From: Undibacterium paludis
Lineage (GTDB): Bacteria; Pseudomonadota; Gammaproteobacteria; Burkholderiales; Burkholderiaceae_D
Reading direction: 5' to 3'
Length of the DNA: 64,000 nt
Assembly (NCBI RefSeq): GCF_022568815.1
Contig: NZ_JAKZHX010000009.1
Coordinates: 1 to 64,000, forward strand
This document shows positions 27,010-36,347 of the stretch, piece after piece; positions within the stretch are counted from its first letter, which is position 1, and every line of letters begins with the position of its first letter. The position numbers and the translations under genes are program-made. A model generated the notes under the pieces. It was not told the DNA's origin. It ran no database searches and saw nothing but the letters and a program-made list of their open reading frames with translations.

Positions 27010-28332
27010 ATGCAAAATTTACCCGTACTGCCCTCCAGCCTGAATCAACTGGAAACCAACATCATCAAGCTGATGATCGTTCTGTTTGTGGTTTTCTCCC
27101 TGTTGCCGTATGGTTTGTCCTGGGACTATACGGGCTCATCGGCCGTTACCATGGAAGGTTCCTTGAGCACCAAGCTGCAATGGGGCAGCCTGTTTTTTCT
27201 GGCCACCATCATCCTCTACCGACATTTGCCAGAGACACTGAAAGATATCCGGGCCATGAATCCCTTCCTGGCGCTGGTCCTGATCTGGTGCCTGGCGTCA
27301 AGCCTGTGGTCCCCCCTGTCAGCCACCACCTTCAAACGCGCCATACAGTTATATGGGCTGGTCATGATAGGTTTTAGCATACAACTGGCTGCACGCCCAT
27401 TGCAACTAATCGTCAATTATGTGCTGTACACCTTGACTGGCATGCTGATCTTGTCTTTTTTCATGGCAGTGGCAGTACCTGGCATAGGGATAGATTATGA
27501 ATTGGGTGGCGCATGGCGCGGCGCCCTGTCGCAAAAAAATGAGCTGGGTCAGGTCGCCGCACTTAGCATTCTGCTATGGCAAATCAAATCCTGCACAGAA
27601 ACAGTCGGCATCCGCAATCTGGCGCTTGGCTTGCTGTTTTCTTTTTTCATGCTGGTCATGAGCAAAAGCTCCACCAGTATGATTATCACCCTGCTGACAA
27701 CAGGCATGTTTCATCTGTTACGCAAACGCCATATTTCGTCTTTTTATTCATTGACAAGGGCTTCCCTGGTCGTCTTGTGTCTGTTGACCATGGCCGTATA
27801 CGTCTTTTTCATGCAGGAATCACGTATGCCTAGCTGGCAAGAGGCTGCCTCACCGATAGCCAGCCTGTTTGGCAAGGGCACCGACCTGACTGGGCGTACC
27901 GATATCTGGCAACTGGTCTGGCTGGAAATTAACAAACACTACTTGATAGGCTTGGGCTATGGTGCGTTCTGGCTGGGGCCGGATAGCCTCTCGCAATTCG
28001 TAATTGATGCCCTGCACTGGATACCCTTGCAGTCACACAACGGCTATCTGGATATACTTAATGAGCAGGGGCTGATAGGACTGGTCCTGGTCATACTGAC
28101 CCTGGTGACACAGTTGTGGTTACTGGTGATGTTGTCGCGCCTCGATCGTCAGCAAGCTGCATTTTGGTCCGCCATGCTGGCAGTCGTGGTTATTACCAAT
28201 TTTACAGAGAGCAGCTTGTTTCGTGGCTTTGTTTTCCAGAATGTGTTTTTTATCTTCAGCCTGATAGCCGTCAGTTGCTCAACACGCAGACTGAAGCAGG
28301 CAAGACAGCTATCAAGCCTTGGAAAGGTTTAG
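27010..28332 (+). CDS. Wzy-type polysaccharide polymerase / O-antigen ligase family protein
   Basis: A 440-residue inner-membrane protein with ten or more hydrophobic segments and a large periplasmic loop. It contains the Wzy_C/WaaL-like features SQKNELGQVAALSILLW and SHNGYLDILNEQGLIGLV. In this locus it most likely polymerises lipid-linked repeat units. It is transcribed opposite to the hydrolase gene and its last 21 bp overlap the convergent acyltransferase gene. Confidence 0.85.
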   Translation: MQNLPVLPSSLNQLETNIIKLMIVLFVVFSLLPYGLSWDYTGSSAVTMEGSLSTKLQWGSLFFLATIILYRHLPETLKDIRAMNPFLALVLIWCLASSLWSPLSATTFKRAIQLYGLVMIGFSIQLAARPLQLIVNYVLYTLTGMLILSFFMAVAVPGIGIDYELGGAWRGALSQKNELGQVAALSILLWQIKSCTETVGIRNLALGLLFSFFMLVMSKSSTSMIITLLTTGMFHLLRKRHISSFYSLTRASLVVLCLLTMAVYVFFMQESRMPSWQEAASPIASLFGKGTDLTGRTDIWQLVWLEINKHYLIGLGYGAFWLGPDSLSQFVIDALHWIPLQSHNGYLDILNEQGLIGLVLVILTLVTQLWLLVMLSRLDRQQAAFWSAMLAVVVITNFTESSLFRGFVFQNVFFIFSLIAVSCSTRRLKQARQLSSLGKV

Positions 28333-29373
28333 CAGACGACGCCCCAATGCTTGAAAAGTCTGCTCTATATATCGGTAAGACAAATGCGACAACAATAATG
28401 AACATGCAGTTATCACAAGCAGTCTGATCAAGATATGTGTTTCTGGCAAATACAGTGCGACCAGACCAATCACCAACCAGTGATACAAATACAGAGAATA
28501 GCTAATGCGCCCCAGATACACCACGAATGGCAGTTGTAAAAAACTGTTAAGATGATTTTTCGAAAACACCAGTCTGGGAAACATCAGGAACAAAGCGATC
28601 CCTTGCAATGAATAGCGTAGCGACTCCCTGAATTCTTCGTTCCTGATAGCCAGACTGAGCAACATGATGCAGGCACCTGCAGTAAAAGCTCGCCAGCCAT
28701 TCAAGTGCTCAAACAACGTCGTATTACGCGACATGATGACCGACAGACAAACACCGTATAGAATTGAATCGGCCCGGGTATCAGTCGCCGTATAAATCCG
28801 GTAATGCGGCAGCTGTGCCAGCCCTGTGCCATACACCAGGTAAATACGCCAGAAAAGGATCAACAGCAGGCCCGAGACCAGAACCATCAAAAACCGTCGT
28901 GGCACACCAGCGAACAGCATGAACAAGAAAGGAAATACGAAGTAAAAATGTTCCTCCACTGCCAGTGACCAGGTAATGGCCAACGGTTGTTTGATCAACT
29001 CCCCACTGAAGCTGGAATAAATACCATAGTAATTCGCAAAATAGAAAAATACGGAAGCCAGTTCTGTTCCTTTCCAGACATCACCAACCAGTGACATCAG
29101 GGTCAGCGACACCCCAACAAACACCAGCAAGGCTGGAGTCAGACGAAACAAACGGCGCCCGTAAAATTGCCGTATGCCTATCTTGCCCTTGACATCCCAT
29201 TCGGACAACATCAGTCTGGTAATAATGAAGCCACTGATGAAAAAGAAAATGGTAACGCCCAAGCCTCCTGGGACTACATTGCCAAAACCGGCATGAGAGA
29301 AAAATACCAGCGCAATGGATAATGCACGCAAACCATCCAGAGCTTGCAAGCGATGATGTTGATGTTCACTCAT
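28312..29373 (-). CDS. Acyltransferase 3 (OafA/YrhL-like) membrane protein
   Basis: A 353-residue integral membrane O-acyltransferase with about ten membrane segments. The N-terminal LDGLRALSIALVFFSHAGFG holds the conserved Arg and His pair typical of the AT3 family, which transfers acetyl or similar groups to extracellular sugars. Start ATG overlaps the preceding glycosyltransferase stop by four bases (ATGA coupling). It is the last gene of the epsE-F-G operon and its 3' end overlaps wzy. Confidence 0.9.
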   Translation of the reverse strand: MSEHQHHRLQALDGLRALSIALVFFSHAGFGNVVPGGLGVTIFFFISGFIITRLMLSEWDVKGKIGIRQFYGRRLFRLTPALLVFVGVSLTLMSLVGDVWKGTELASVFFYFANYYGIYSSFSGELIKQPLAITWSLAVEEHFYFVFPFLFMLFAGVPRRFLMVLVSGLLLILFWRIYLVYGTGLAQLPHYRIYTATDTRADSILYGVCLSVIMSRNTTLFEHLNGWRAFTAGACIMLLSLAIRNEEFRESLRYSLQGIALFLMFPRLVFSKNHLNSFLQLPFVVYLGRISYSLYLYHWLVIGLVALYLPETHILIRLLVITACSLLLSHLSYRYIEQTFQALGRRLLNLSKA

Positions 29374-30329
29374 GATTTGCCTGACGCGCCTGGATTACCG
29401 TAAGCATGTGCAGACTTGCCCCAGAAATAACTGAGCTTGCCTGTCTGTGACACAGCAATCCGCAGCCAGGCAAATGCCTTCAATGGCTTGACCGGCAAAA
29501 CCAGCAAGGCAAAAACCAGCGCCAGGAAAAACTGCACGCATGCGCGAATGCTCAATACCAAACCAGACAGCAGTTTTTTATTTCCAGCCAACATGGCCAG
29601 CTCCGTGCGGATGAATAACTGCCCGGTTCTGTAAGACCTTTGCAATAACCACCTGGCTGTTGCCCGTTCTGCAGGAATGAACTCATAAGCAGGAGCCTCA
29701 TCACACCAGACCATGACAGCCCCCAAACTATCGAGCCGGCGGAACAGCATGGTATCTTCACCACCCGTGGTACCAAAGGCAGGGTCAAACGGCCCTATAC
29801 CACCCTGCTGACTGGCCGCCAACGATTGCAACATTGAATGCCGTATCAGCACATTGCCGCTGCGGGCATCACGATGATCAATCCGGGTTCCGGTTGACAA
29901 CCGGCGTCGATCGAAATACCCGCCTTCACGTATCCATGCCGGCGTGGTTTCAGCGTAGTCAGGTATCACCGGGGCAAAGACCACATCAGCATTGTGAGCT
30001 TGCTGCACAATCAGCAATTGCTCCAGCCAGTTTGCTACGGGCACCTCGTCATCGTCAATCATGACTATCCACTTGCCGCTGGCTGCGGCAACGGCGGCAT
30101 TTCGCGCCAGCGAGATATTCGGATTGGCCAGATTTACAGACCGCAGCCGCGAACCAAGTACAGCGCCCATTTCAGCAAGTACCGTAGCTGCAGATTGCTC
30201 CGTATCATTATCGACGACCACAACTTCAATACTGACAACAAGCCCCGTCTGCTCCAGCACTGCCTGCAACAAGCGGCGCAACAAGACCGGCCTTTTATAA
30301 GTACAGATGCAAATACTCAGATCTGTCAT
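29370..30329 (-). CDS. Glycosyltransferase family 2
   Basis: A 319-residue GT-A fold glycosyltransferase: MTDLSICICTYKRP at the N-terminus, VVVVDNDTEQSA, and the metal-binding acidic triplet in WIVMIDDDEVP at about residue 93. A GGEDTMLFRRL segment (catalytic ED) comes near residue 190. The C-terminal hydrophobic stretch (about residues 268-290) probably anchors it to the membrane. It follows epsG by 6 bp. Confidence 0.9.
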   Translation of the reverse strand: MTDLSICICTYKRPVLLRRLLQAVLEQTGLVVSIEVVVVDNDTEQSAATVLAEMGAVLGSRLRSVNLANPNISLARNAAVAAASGKWIVMIDDDEVPVANWLEQLLIVQQAHNADVVFAPVIPDYAETTPAWIREGGYFDRRRLSTGTRIDHRDARSGNVLIRHSMLQSLAASQQGGIGPFDPAFGTTGGEDTMLFRRLDSLGAVMVWCDEAPAYEFIPAERATARWLLQRSYRTGQLFIRTELAMLAGNKKLLSGLVLSIRACVQFFLALVFALLVLPVKPLKAFAWLRIAVSQTGKLSYFWGKSAHAYGNPGASGKS

Positions 30330-30335
30330 GAGAAA

Positions 30336-31271
30336 TCAGATTTTGCGCCGGAACAAGCCGGAAAAGAAACGAAACAACCACGAAAACGGAGCAAAAGAAG
30401 TATTGGCATTGTCGTACTGGTTATAGATAGTTCCCAGCACTTCAACACCAGCAGCCTGCATATCAGCTTTGACATGACGGATATCATCAATATAGGTGTG
30501 ATCTTTTCTGGCCAGCAGCAGGACACCTGCAGTCTGGTGAGCGACCATTTGTGCATCGGATGCCTGGATGGCGTTATGCGTATCAACGACGAAGGCATCA
30601 AACTGCACAGAACAGGATTCCAGCAATTCACGCAAGCGTGGCGCACGCAATATCTCCAGTGGATTCGGTGGCCGCGGGCCAGCTGGCAGCAAATGCAGGT
30701 TAGGCATCAGTTGTATCAATGCTTTTTCGACAGCAATGCGCCCGGCCAGCACCGATGAGAGCCCATCCGGCTGCCCGAGTGAAAAATACTCATGCAATGA
30801 ACCGGTACGCAAGTCGGCGTCAATCAGCAAGGTCCGCTTGCCAACCTGAGACAAGGCGATTGCCAGGCTGGCAGCCATATAGGACTTACCCTCCCCCTGA
30901 CCCGGACTGACCAACGCAATCTTGATTTTCTCAGCGCTACTGAATTTCAATAACAATTCACTACGCAAACGCCGGATCTCTTCGGCTTCTTTGCTGAAAG
31001 GGGAATAAAAAAACTTCAGGGATTGATCAGCACTACCATTGATCAGGTTCTTGCTTGAATAGCCAAACTGCTCCCCCAGGGCAAGGTCAAGCTCGGATTG
31101 AGTCAAATACCCCAGGGCCAGGGCAGCATCACCAAAGCGCAGCTTCTTCTCTTTTTGCAGTTGGGCGACCTGCTCAATCTGCTCAGATGTCAGTAAGCCT
31201 TTTTGCAAAAACAGTTCACCCAGTCGCCCTATTTTTGATGTCAACGGGACTGGTGCCTCAGCTTCGAGCAT
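30336..31271 (-). CDS. epsG: Chain-length determinant tyrosine kinase EpsG with N-terminal MshEN-like domain
   Basis: A bacterial tyrosine-kinase-type ATPase of about 311 residues that works with EpsF to control polysaccharide chain length. Kinase core: Walker A GQGEGKS, Walker A' TLLIDADLR, Walker B-like AFVVDTHNA. The N-terminal 80 residues carry two copies of the MshEN 24-residue pattern: the first starts RLGELFLQKG and the second RFGDAALALG, separated by five residues. This pattern binds cyclic di-GMP in MshE. The C-terminus lacks the usual tyrosine cluster (ends FFSGLFRRKI). ATG 31271 has AGGGTG upstream and overlaps the epsF stop by 14 bp; ATG 31289 is an alternative. Confidence 0.88.
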   Translation of the reverse strand: MLEAEAPVPLTSKIGRLGELFLQKGLLTSEQIEQVAQLQKEKKLRFGDAALALGYLTQSELDLALGEQFGYSSKNLINGSADQSLKFFYSPFSKEAEEIRRLRSELLLKFSSAEKIKIALVSPGQGEGKSYMAASLAIALSQVGKRTLLIDADLRTGSLHEYFSLGQPDGLSSVLAGRIAVEKALIQLMPNLHLLPAGPRPPNPLEILRAPRLRELLESCSVQFDAFVVDTHNAIQASDAQMVAHQTAGVLLLARKDHTYIDDIRHVKADMQAAGVEVLGTIYNQYDNANTSFAPFSWLFRFFSGLFRRKI

Positions 31272-32688
31272 ACAGATCACCCTGTCCATTCTTGATCAAT
31301 TTTTCATCAAATCCTAATTTTGCCATCACAGGCTCATCAAATTCACGTTCCAGGTCTTCCAGGCAACGCACTCGCCGGTTCATCAACTCCAGCAGGAAAG
31401 CCAGGCCAAATCCCATCACCAAGCCGGCAAGCATGCCAAATACGATGTTGTTACGCATCAGGGGTTTGGCATGTTTTTCCGGCAATTCAGCCCACTGCAT
31501 AACGGAAGCATTTGAAATTGCAACATTGCTGGTCATCAGCAGTTCATCAAATTTCTGGATGGCTGCGTTATAGATTTTTTGCACACTATCGAGCTGACGC
31601 TGGTAAGAACTGATCACATCCCGGTGTTTTTTGTTTTCAAAAGTCTTCTTCTGATAAGTAGCAATCTCTGCCTCGATGACTTTTTCCTGTTGCATCAATC
31701 GGGCCTCAGCGGCGCCAAGCATTTCGAATGCAGTGGCCGACTCTCTCTGCAATTTATCCAACAAGGCCTGGCGCTCATCATTGATGGCAATGTATTTGGG
31801 ATGACGCACACCCAGGGTGATTTTGGCATTGGCCAACTGTGCATCAAGGGAAATCAACGCCGCCTTCAAACCGGAAATGTGCCCAATTCCGGCAATTTCA
31901 GGGATGTCCGATTGCAAATTGCCCTCCTTGACCATCTTCTCCAGGGACTGCCGTTTGGCTTGCGCCTCAACTCTTTGCAGTTGCGTATCGACCAGACGGG
32001 CACTGAGGGTATTCATCTGTTTGGATTCAATGTCTGACCGTTCATCAACATCGACGATCTGATATTCCTGCTGATAAGCAGTCAGCTTCTTTTGTAACTC
32101 ATCAATTTGCCTGCTCATTGATTCCAGTTGCGCATTGTATTGGTCGCGCCTGGCCCTCGCCGGGGCATTCATCATCTCCAAAGACAAATCGATGTATGCC
32201 TTGACGATGGCGTTAGCAACTTCCTTGGCATGTTTGGGATCGCCTGCAAAATACTGTATTTCAATCACGCGGCTGTTTTTGTGCGGGGAAACTTCGGTGT
32301 TGCGGACGATGGATTCGGCCAGCGCGCGGAGTCCGCGCTGCTCGCCATACCTGAGTACCTGTTTCTTGCCTTCGGGACTGGCTTGCAAACCCAGTGCCTG
32401 TATCACCCGCTCAGCTACCTGCACACTCTTGATCACATCGAACTGCGTTTGCAAGTAACTCTCGTCCTGCATGGGATGAAATTGCCGACCGCTGATGGGA
32501 TCATTCATGCGGTAATCAATAAATATATCAGCGGTAGCCACATAGGTTTTCGGTAGTAGCAGACTGGCCACAATTGCACCTGCAACGGAAACGATCGTGA
32601 CCAGAATGATTAAAACCTGACGTGCACGCAACATTGCGCCTATCTGGCCGAACGAGAGCACCAATTCGCTTGGGGATGTTTTTATCAT
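31258..32688 (-). CDS. epsF: Polysaccharide chain-length determinant EpsF (Wzz/GumC family)
   Basis: A 476-residue polysaccharide co-polymerase of the inner membrane. One membrane helix lies near residues 23-45, then a Wzz domain, long coiled-coil stretches (about residues 170-360, rich in Glu, Gln and Lys) and a second helix near residues 430-450 preceded by proline-containing WAELPEKHAKPLMRN. It lies 5 bp downstream of epsE and overlaps epsG. It would bridge the outer-membrane exporter and the kinase. Confidence 0.9.
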   Translation of the reverse strand: MIKTSPSELVLSFGQIGAMLRARQVLIILVTIVSVAGAIVASLLLPKTYVATADIFIDYRMNDPISGRQFHPMQDESYLQTQFDVIKSVQVAERVIQALGLQASPEGKKQVLRYGEQRGLRALAESIVRNTEVSPHKNSRVIEIQYFAGDPKHAKEVANAIVKAYIDLSLEMMNAPARARRDQYNAQLESMSRQIDELQKKLTAYQQEYQIVDVDERSDIESKQMNTLSARLVDTQLQRVEAQAKRQSLEKMVKEGNLQSDIPEIAGIGHISGLKAALISLDAQLANAKITLGVRHPKYIAINDERQALLDKLQRESATAFEMLGAAEARLMQQEKVIEAEIATYQKKTFENKKHRDVISSYQRQLDSVQKIYNAAIQKFDELLMTSNVAISNASVMQWAELPEKHAKPLMRNNIVFGMLAGLVMGFGLAFLLELMNRRVRCLEDLEREFDEPVMAKLGFDEKLIKNGQGDLYARS

Positions 32689-32693
32689 ACGCG

Positions 32694-33680
32694 TCAGAAT
32701 ATCCGTTCGTTGATAAACACCACATCGCCAGGCATGACCTGATCGCCAATCCCCGCAGATATTTCCCGCAAGGCACCATCCTCCGTTTTACGATGAATGA
32801 TGATGCGACGTATCGAACCCCTTTCGGTAACCCCGCCCCCTATCGACAAAACCCGCATGACGTTCAAATCATCTTCCATGGGATACATGCCAGGCCGGCG
32901 AACTTCGCCATAGACATAAAAGTTCTTGATCTGCGGTACAAACAGGACGTCATTAGGCTGGATTTTTTGCGCCAGCTCCGGTGCCAGCCTGACAGCATCA
33001 AGCTCCAGTTTGACAGACGCATATTCATGCAATTCAGATGCGGACTTGCCAGGCACACGGCGCAAAATACGCAAGCTTTTTTCTGCTTTTTGCGAAACAC
33101 CTCCCGCCAGGCTCAGGGCTTCCAATATGCTGATCTGTCCCTGCAAGGGATAGCGCCCCGGTCGCAACACCTCACCCAGAACTGAAAAAGTCCTGCTAAG
33201 TTGTTGCATGACCTTGATCGATACCTTGGGGCTCTTTATGTACTGCCCCTGATCAAGTTTTTTTGCAAAGATAGCGGCAATTTCCGTGGCGGTTTTACCT
33301 TTTACTTCCACTGTACCAACAAGGGGTAAAGTGATCACCCCGCTTTCCCCTATGATTACATCAGAAGTCAGGTCAGGCTGACCAAAAACCGTAATCAATA
33401 ACTGATCACCTTCGCCGATGACGTCACTGTCCGTTTGCTTGACTGATTCATCGGGTATTGCCCCACCCTGCCCTGAGTTAATCATTTGCGTCAATTGCTG
33501 ACTTTTCACGGCTTGTGGCAATTGCAATAATTGGTTATCAAACTTCAGACCTGATGAAACCGCAGGCGGATTTTCCTGGGCAAACGCCTGGGTGCCAATA
33601 AATACCAAAGCCAGCACCGCAGCAAGGCAATTGCGAGCTGAGTTTCTTAAAAAGGTAAAAAAAATAGACCCAATTGTCAT
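32694..33680 (-). CDS. epsE: Polysaccharide export outer membrane protein EpsE (Wza/GumB family)
   Basis: A 328-residue exported protein with a signal peptide ending TQAFAQE near residue 35 and a Poly_export domain (VIGEGDQLLITVFGQPDLTSDVIIGESGVITLPL). Two SLBB domains follow (FSVLGEVLRPGRYPL and FYVYGEVRRPGMYPM). It forms the outer-membrane exit for the polymer. No lipobox cysteine is evident, unlike Wza. First gene of the minus-strand export operon, divergent from a glycosyltransferase. Confidence 0.9.
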   Translation of the reverse strand: MTIGSIFFTFLRNSARNCLAAVLALVFIGTQAFAQENPPAVSSGLKFDNQLLQLPQAVKSQQLTQMINSGQGGAIPDESVKQTDSDVIGEGDQLLITVFGQPDLTSDVIIGESGVITLPLVGTVEVKGKTATEIAAIFAKKLDQGQYIKSPKVSIKVMQQLSRTFSVLGEVLRPGRYPLQGQISILEALSLAGGVSQKAEKSLRILRRVPGKSASELHEYASVKLELDAVRLAPELAQKIQPNDVLFVPQIKNFYVYGEVRRPGMYPMEDDLNVMRVLSIGGGVTERGSIRRIIIHRKTEDGALREISAGIGDQVMPGDVVFINERIF

Positions 33681-33896
33681 CTTGCTTATGGCATTTATAA
33701 AAGAACTTCATTTTATATTGCAATAGTGAGAATAGATGCAAATTTTTGTCAGAGCAACAAAAGTCTGCACTGTCCGTCTGATGCCAACCAAATACAGTTA
33801 CCATTCAATAACAAAAATTAACCTTTTTAACCTTTATTAAATTGTGAGCAACCCAAAGCTCCATTAACATTCAGATAAAAATAAGAAAGCCCATTT
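33681..33896. promoter_or_regulatory. Divergent control region of the polysaccharide locus
   Basis: About 216 bp of AT-rich sequence between epsE and the divergent glycosyltransferase. It must contain promoters for both arms of the locus, but no pair of hexamers or dyad stood out clearly enough to assign. Confidence 0.4.
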
Positions 33897-34814
33897 ATGC
33901 AAAACACGCCTGCGCAAACCCAGACAGAGTCTACAAAAGTAGTGCCTTTGGTGGTTATCGCACCGGTGCGTGATGAGGCCGACTTGATCAGACTTACCCT
34001 GGATTCCATGGTCGCGCAGACCGTCAAGCCTGTCGAATGGATCATCGTCGATGATGGCTCACAGGATGGCACAGCTGATATCGTCCGCGAATATGCTGAG
34101 AAATACTCTTTCATCCGTCTGGTACAACGCCCCGACCGTGGCTTTCGCAAGGTAGGCGGCGGTGTCGTCGCCGCATTCAAATACGGCATTACACAAATAA
34201 TTCATCAGGATTATGCCTACATCGCCAAACTTGATGGTGACATGTCTTTCGGCCCTCATTATCTGGAATGTATGTTCAAGGAATTTGAGCAAGACGCCAG
34301 ACTCGCCGCCGTATCAGGCAAGGTCTTTCGAGAAGAAGACGGTAAAAGAATCGAAGAGATCATTATCGACGAACACGTCGCCGGACAATTCAAACTATAT
34401 CGCCGAGCGGCATTTGAAGAAATCGGCGGCTTTGTAGAAGAAGTCCTGTGGGATGGCATCGATGTACATACCGCCCGCATGAAAGGCTGGACCACCAAAA
34501 GCTTCCTGCATCCGGATGCCATACTCATGCATCACCGTCTGATGGGTTCATCAGACAAAAATGTCTATCGTGGCCGCTTGCGCTGGGGACGCGGCATATG
34601 GTTCATGGGTTATCACCCTCTGTATGCGCTGGCATCCGGTGTTTTTCGTATGCGCGAAAAACCTTTTGTCATCGGTGGCCTGCTGATCATTGCCGGTTAC
34701 CTGGGTGCGGCCATCAGACGTGCGCCACGCTACGAGAACCTGGAATTTCGTCAGCACCTGCATCGCTGGCAACTCGGGCAGATCAAGAAGCTCTTGTCCG
34801 GAAGAAAAAACTGA
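33897..34814 (+). CDS. Glycosyltransferase family 2
   Basis: A 305-residue GT-A glycosyltransferase. VVIAPVRDEADLIRLTLDSM starts the fold, WIIVDDGSQDGT provides the nucleotide-binding acidic residues and YIAKLDGDMSFGPHYLE the DxD metal site (about residues 113-130). The C-terminus has a hydrophobic patch (VIGGLLIIAGYLGAAI) suggesting peripheral membrane association. First gene of the plus-strand arm, followed 75 bp later by the priming transferase. Confidence 0.9.
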   Translation: MQNTPAQTQTESTKVVPLVVIAPVRDEADLIRLTLDSMVAQTVKPVEWIIVDDGSQDGTADIVREYAEKYSFIRLVQRPDRGFRKVGGGVVAAFKYGITQIIHQDYAYIAKLDGDMSFGPHYLECMFKEFEQDARLAAVSGKVFREEDGKRIEEIIIDEHVAGQFKLYRRAAFEEIGGFVEEVLWDGIDVHTARMKGWTTKSFLHPDAILMHHRLMGSSDKNVYRGRLRWGRGIWFMGYHPLYALASGVFRMREKPFVIGGLLIIAGYLGAAIRRAPRYENLEFRQHLHRWQLGQIKKLLSGRKN

Positions 34815-34889
34815 AACTATTGACGAATAATTGACGTACAAGATATCAGTCTGACAAAAATCGGAATATTCTGGAGAAGTCCGCAAGCC

Positions 34890-36308
34890 ATGTTCAAAGC
34901 CTCACCCGCCTCAAATACATCGCAGTCAGCTCAACTACTGGCCGCCCTCACCGGCATCGCCTTTGGCGCGACCACTTACCTGACGTTGATGGGAATTATT
35001 CTGTATTTCAAGCATGCTGACCCCGATATCTTTGGCGTGCGCATGCTGATCGCCTGTCTGAGCAGTATCATCCTGTTTTCCAGTCAGCAACTGCTTGGCA
35101 CTCTGCAGGAAAAGAATATTTTCTCTGCATTTCCCAGCATCACGGCGCGCTGGTTTGTCGTCTTCATGATAGTACTGTTGAGTGCCTATGTAGATAAAAC
35201 GGCAGAGCAATTGAGCCGAGCCATCATGCTGGCCTGGCTGGTTATTACTCCTTTCACCCTGACTTTTACCGCGCTCATAGTACGTAGCCTGGCCGTCATC
35301 TATTTCTCCAACCCTTCCAGAAGGCGTAAAGCAGTCCTGATCTGGTCCAACTCAGCCTGTGCGGACCTGGTGGAATCCCTGCGTGATACACCACTCGCCG
35401 CCATCGATTTTGTCGGCTTCTTTGACAACAGGAACGAATCCAGGCCACCAAGCAATCTTGAAAGACTGGGCGACCTCAGCGACGCGGCAAACTGGATCGT
35501 CGATGCAGAAACAGGTCGCGTCAATGTTGACGTCGTGTTTATAGGTCTGAATACCAAAGAACCGCCGGAACTGGCTGAAATCATTGCCATCCTGGAAGAC
35601 AGCACAGCATCCACTTATTTCGTCCCCGAATCACTGATTTTTGGCATGCCTGGCATACAGTTACGCGAATTGGCTGGGCGTCCGGTACTGGCCTCAACCG
35701 AAACCCCCTTTATCGGCCTGGCAGCACTCCCCAAACGTCTGCTAGATCTGTTTGGTTCTGCAGTCGGGCTGGTTGTGCTGTCACCGCTATTGTTGATGAT
35801 AGCCATCGGAGTTAAACTGGGTTCACCTGGCCCGGTATTTTTCAAACAGAAACGATATGGCATTGCTGGCCGGCCCATCAATGTCTACAAGTTCAGGAGC
35901 ATGCGCCAGAGCGCACCGGATGCCCCGGTCATTCAAGCAACGGTAGGCGACCCACGCGTGACTCGCTTTGGCCGCTTCCTGCGTCGTTCTTCACTTGATG
36001 AATTGCCGCAATTATTCAACGTGCTGAAAGGTGAAATGAGCCTGGTCGGCCCACGTCCCCATGCCATAGAACATAATGAACTGTACCGCAAACTGGTCAG
36101 TGGCTATATGTTTCGCCATAAAATCAAACCAGGCATCACCGGCTGGGCTCAGGTCAATGGCCTGCGTGGCGAGACTGAAACCCTGGAGAAAATGGAAGAA
36201 CGCGTCAACTACGACCTGTATTACATCCAGCACTGGTCTGTCTGGCTAGACCTTGTCATCATCTGGCGTACATTCAAGGTAGTATTGGGAGATAAAAATG
36301 CCTACTGA
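34890..36308 (+). CDS. Undecaprenyl-phosphate glucose phosphotransferase (WcaJ/EpsB-like priming enzyme)
   Basis: A 472-residue polyprenyl-phosphate hexose-1-phosphate transferase that starts repeat-unit synthesis. Four N-terminal membrane helices (to about residue 130) precede a CoA-binding-like domain. The C-terminal catalytic domain begins at [20 protein letters not shown], with [25 protein letters not shown] and LVGPRPHA. This is the PNPT-independent, monotopic-type catalytic module. The sugar is not determined by sequence alone; glucose is the usual substrate. Confidence 0.92.
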   Translation: MFKASPASNTSQSAQLLAALTGIAFGATTYLTLMGIILYFKHADPDIFGVRMLIACLSSIILFSSQQLLGTLQEKNIFSAFPSITARWFVVFMIVLLSAYVDKTAEQLSRAIMLAWLVITPFTLTFTALIVRSLAVIYFSNPSRRRKAVLIWSNSACADLVESLRDTPLAAIDFVGFFDNRNESRPPSNLERLGDLSDAANWIVDAETGRVNVDVVFIGLNTKEPPELAEIIAILEDSTASTYFVPESLIFGMPGIQLRELAGRPVLASTETPFIGLAALPKRLLDLFGSAVGLVVLSPLLLMIAIGVKLGSPGPVFFKQKRYGIAGRPINVYKFRSMRQSAPDAPVIQATVGDPRVTRFGRFLRRSSLDELPQLFNVLKGEMSLVGPRPHAIEHNELYRKLVSGYMFRHKIKPGITGWAQVNGLRGETETLEKMEERVNYDLYYIQHWSVWLDLVIIWRTFKVVLGDKNAY

Positions 36309-36347
36309 CCTGGCGCTTCAATATGCCAACATACTAATCAACACGCC

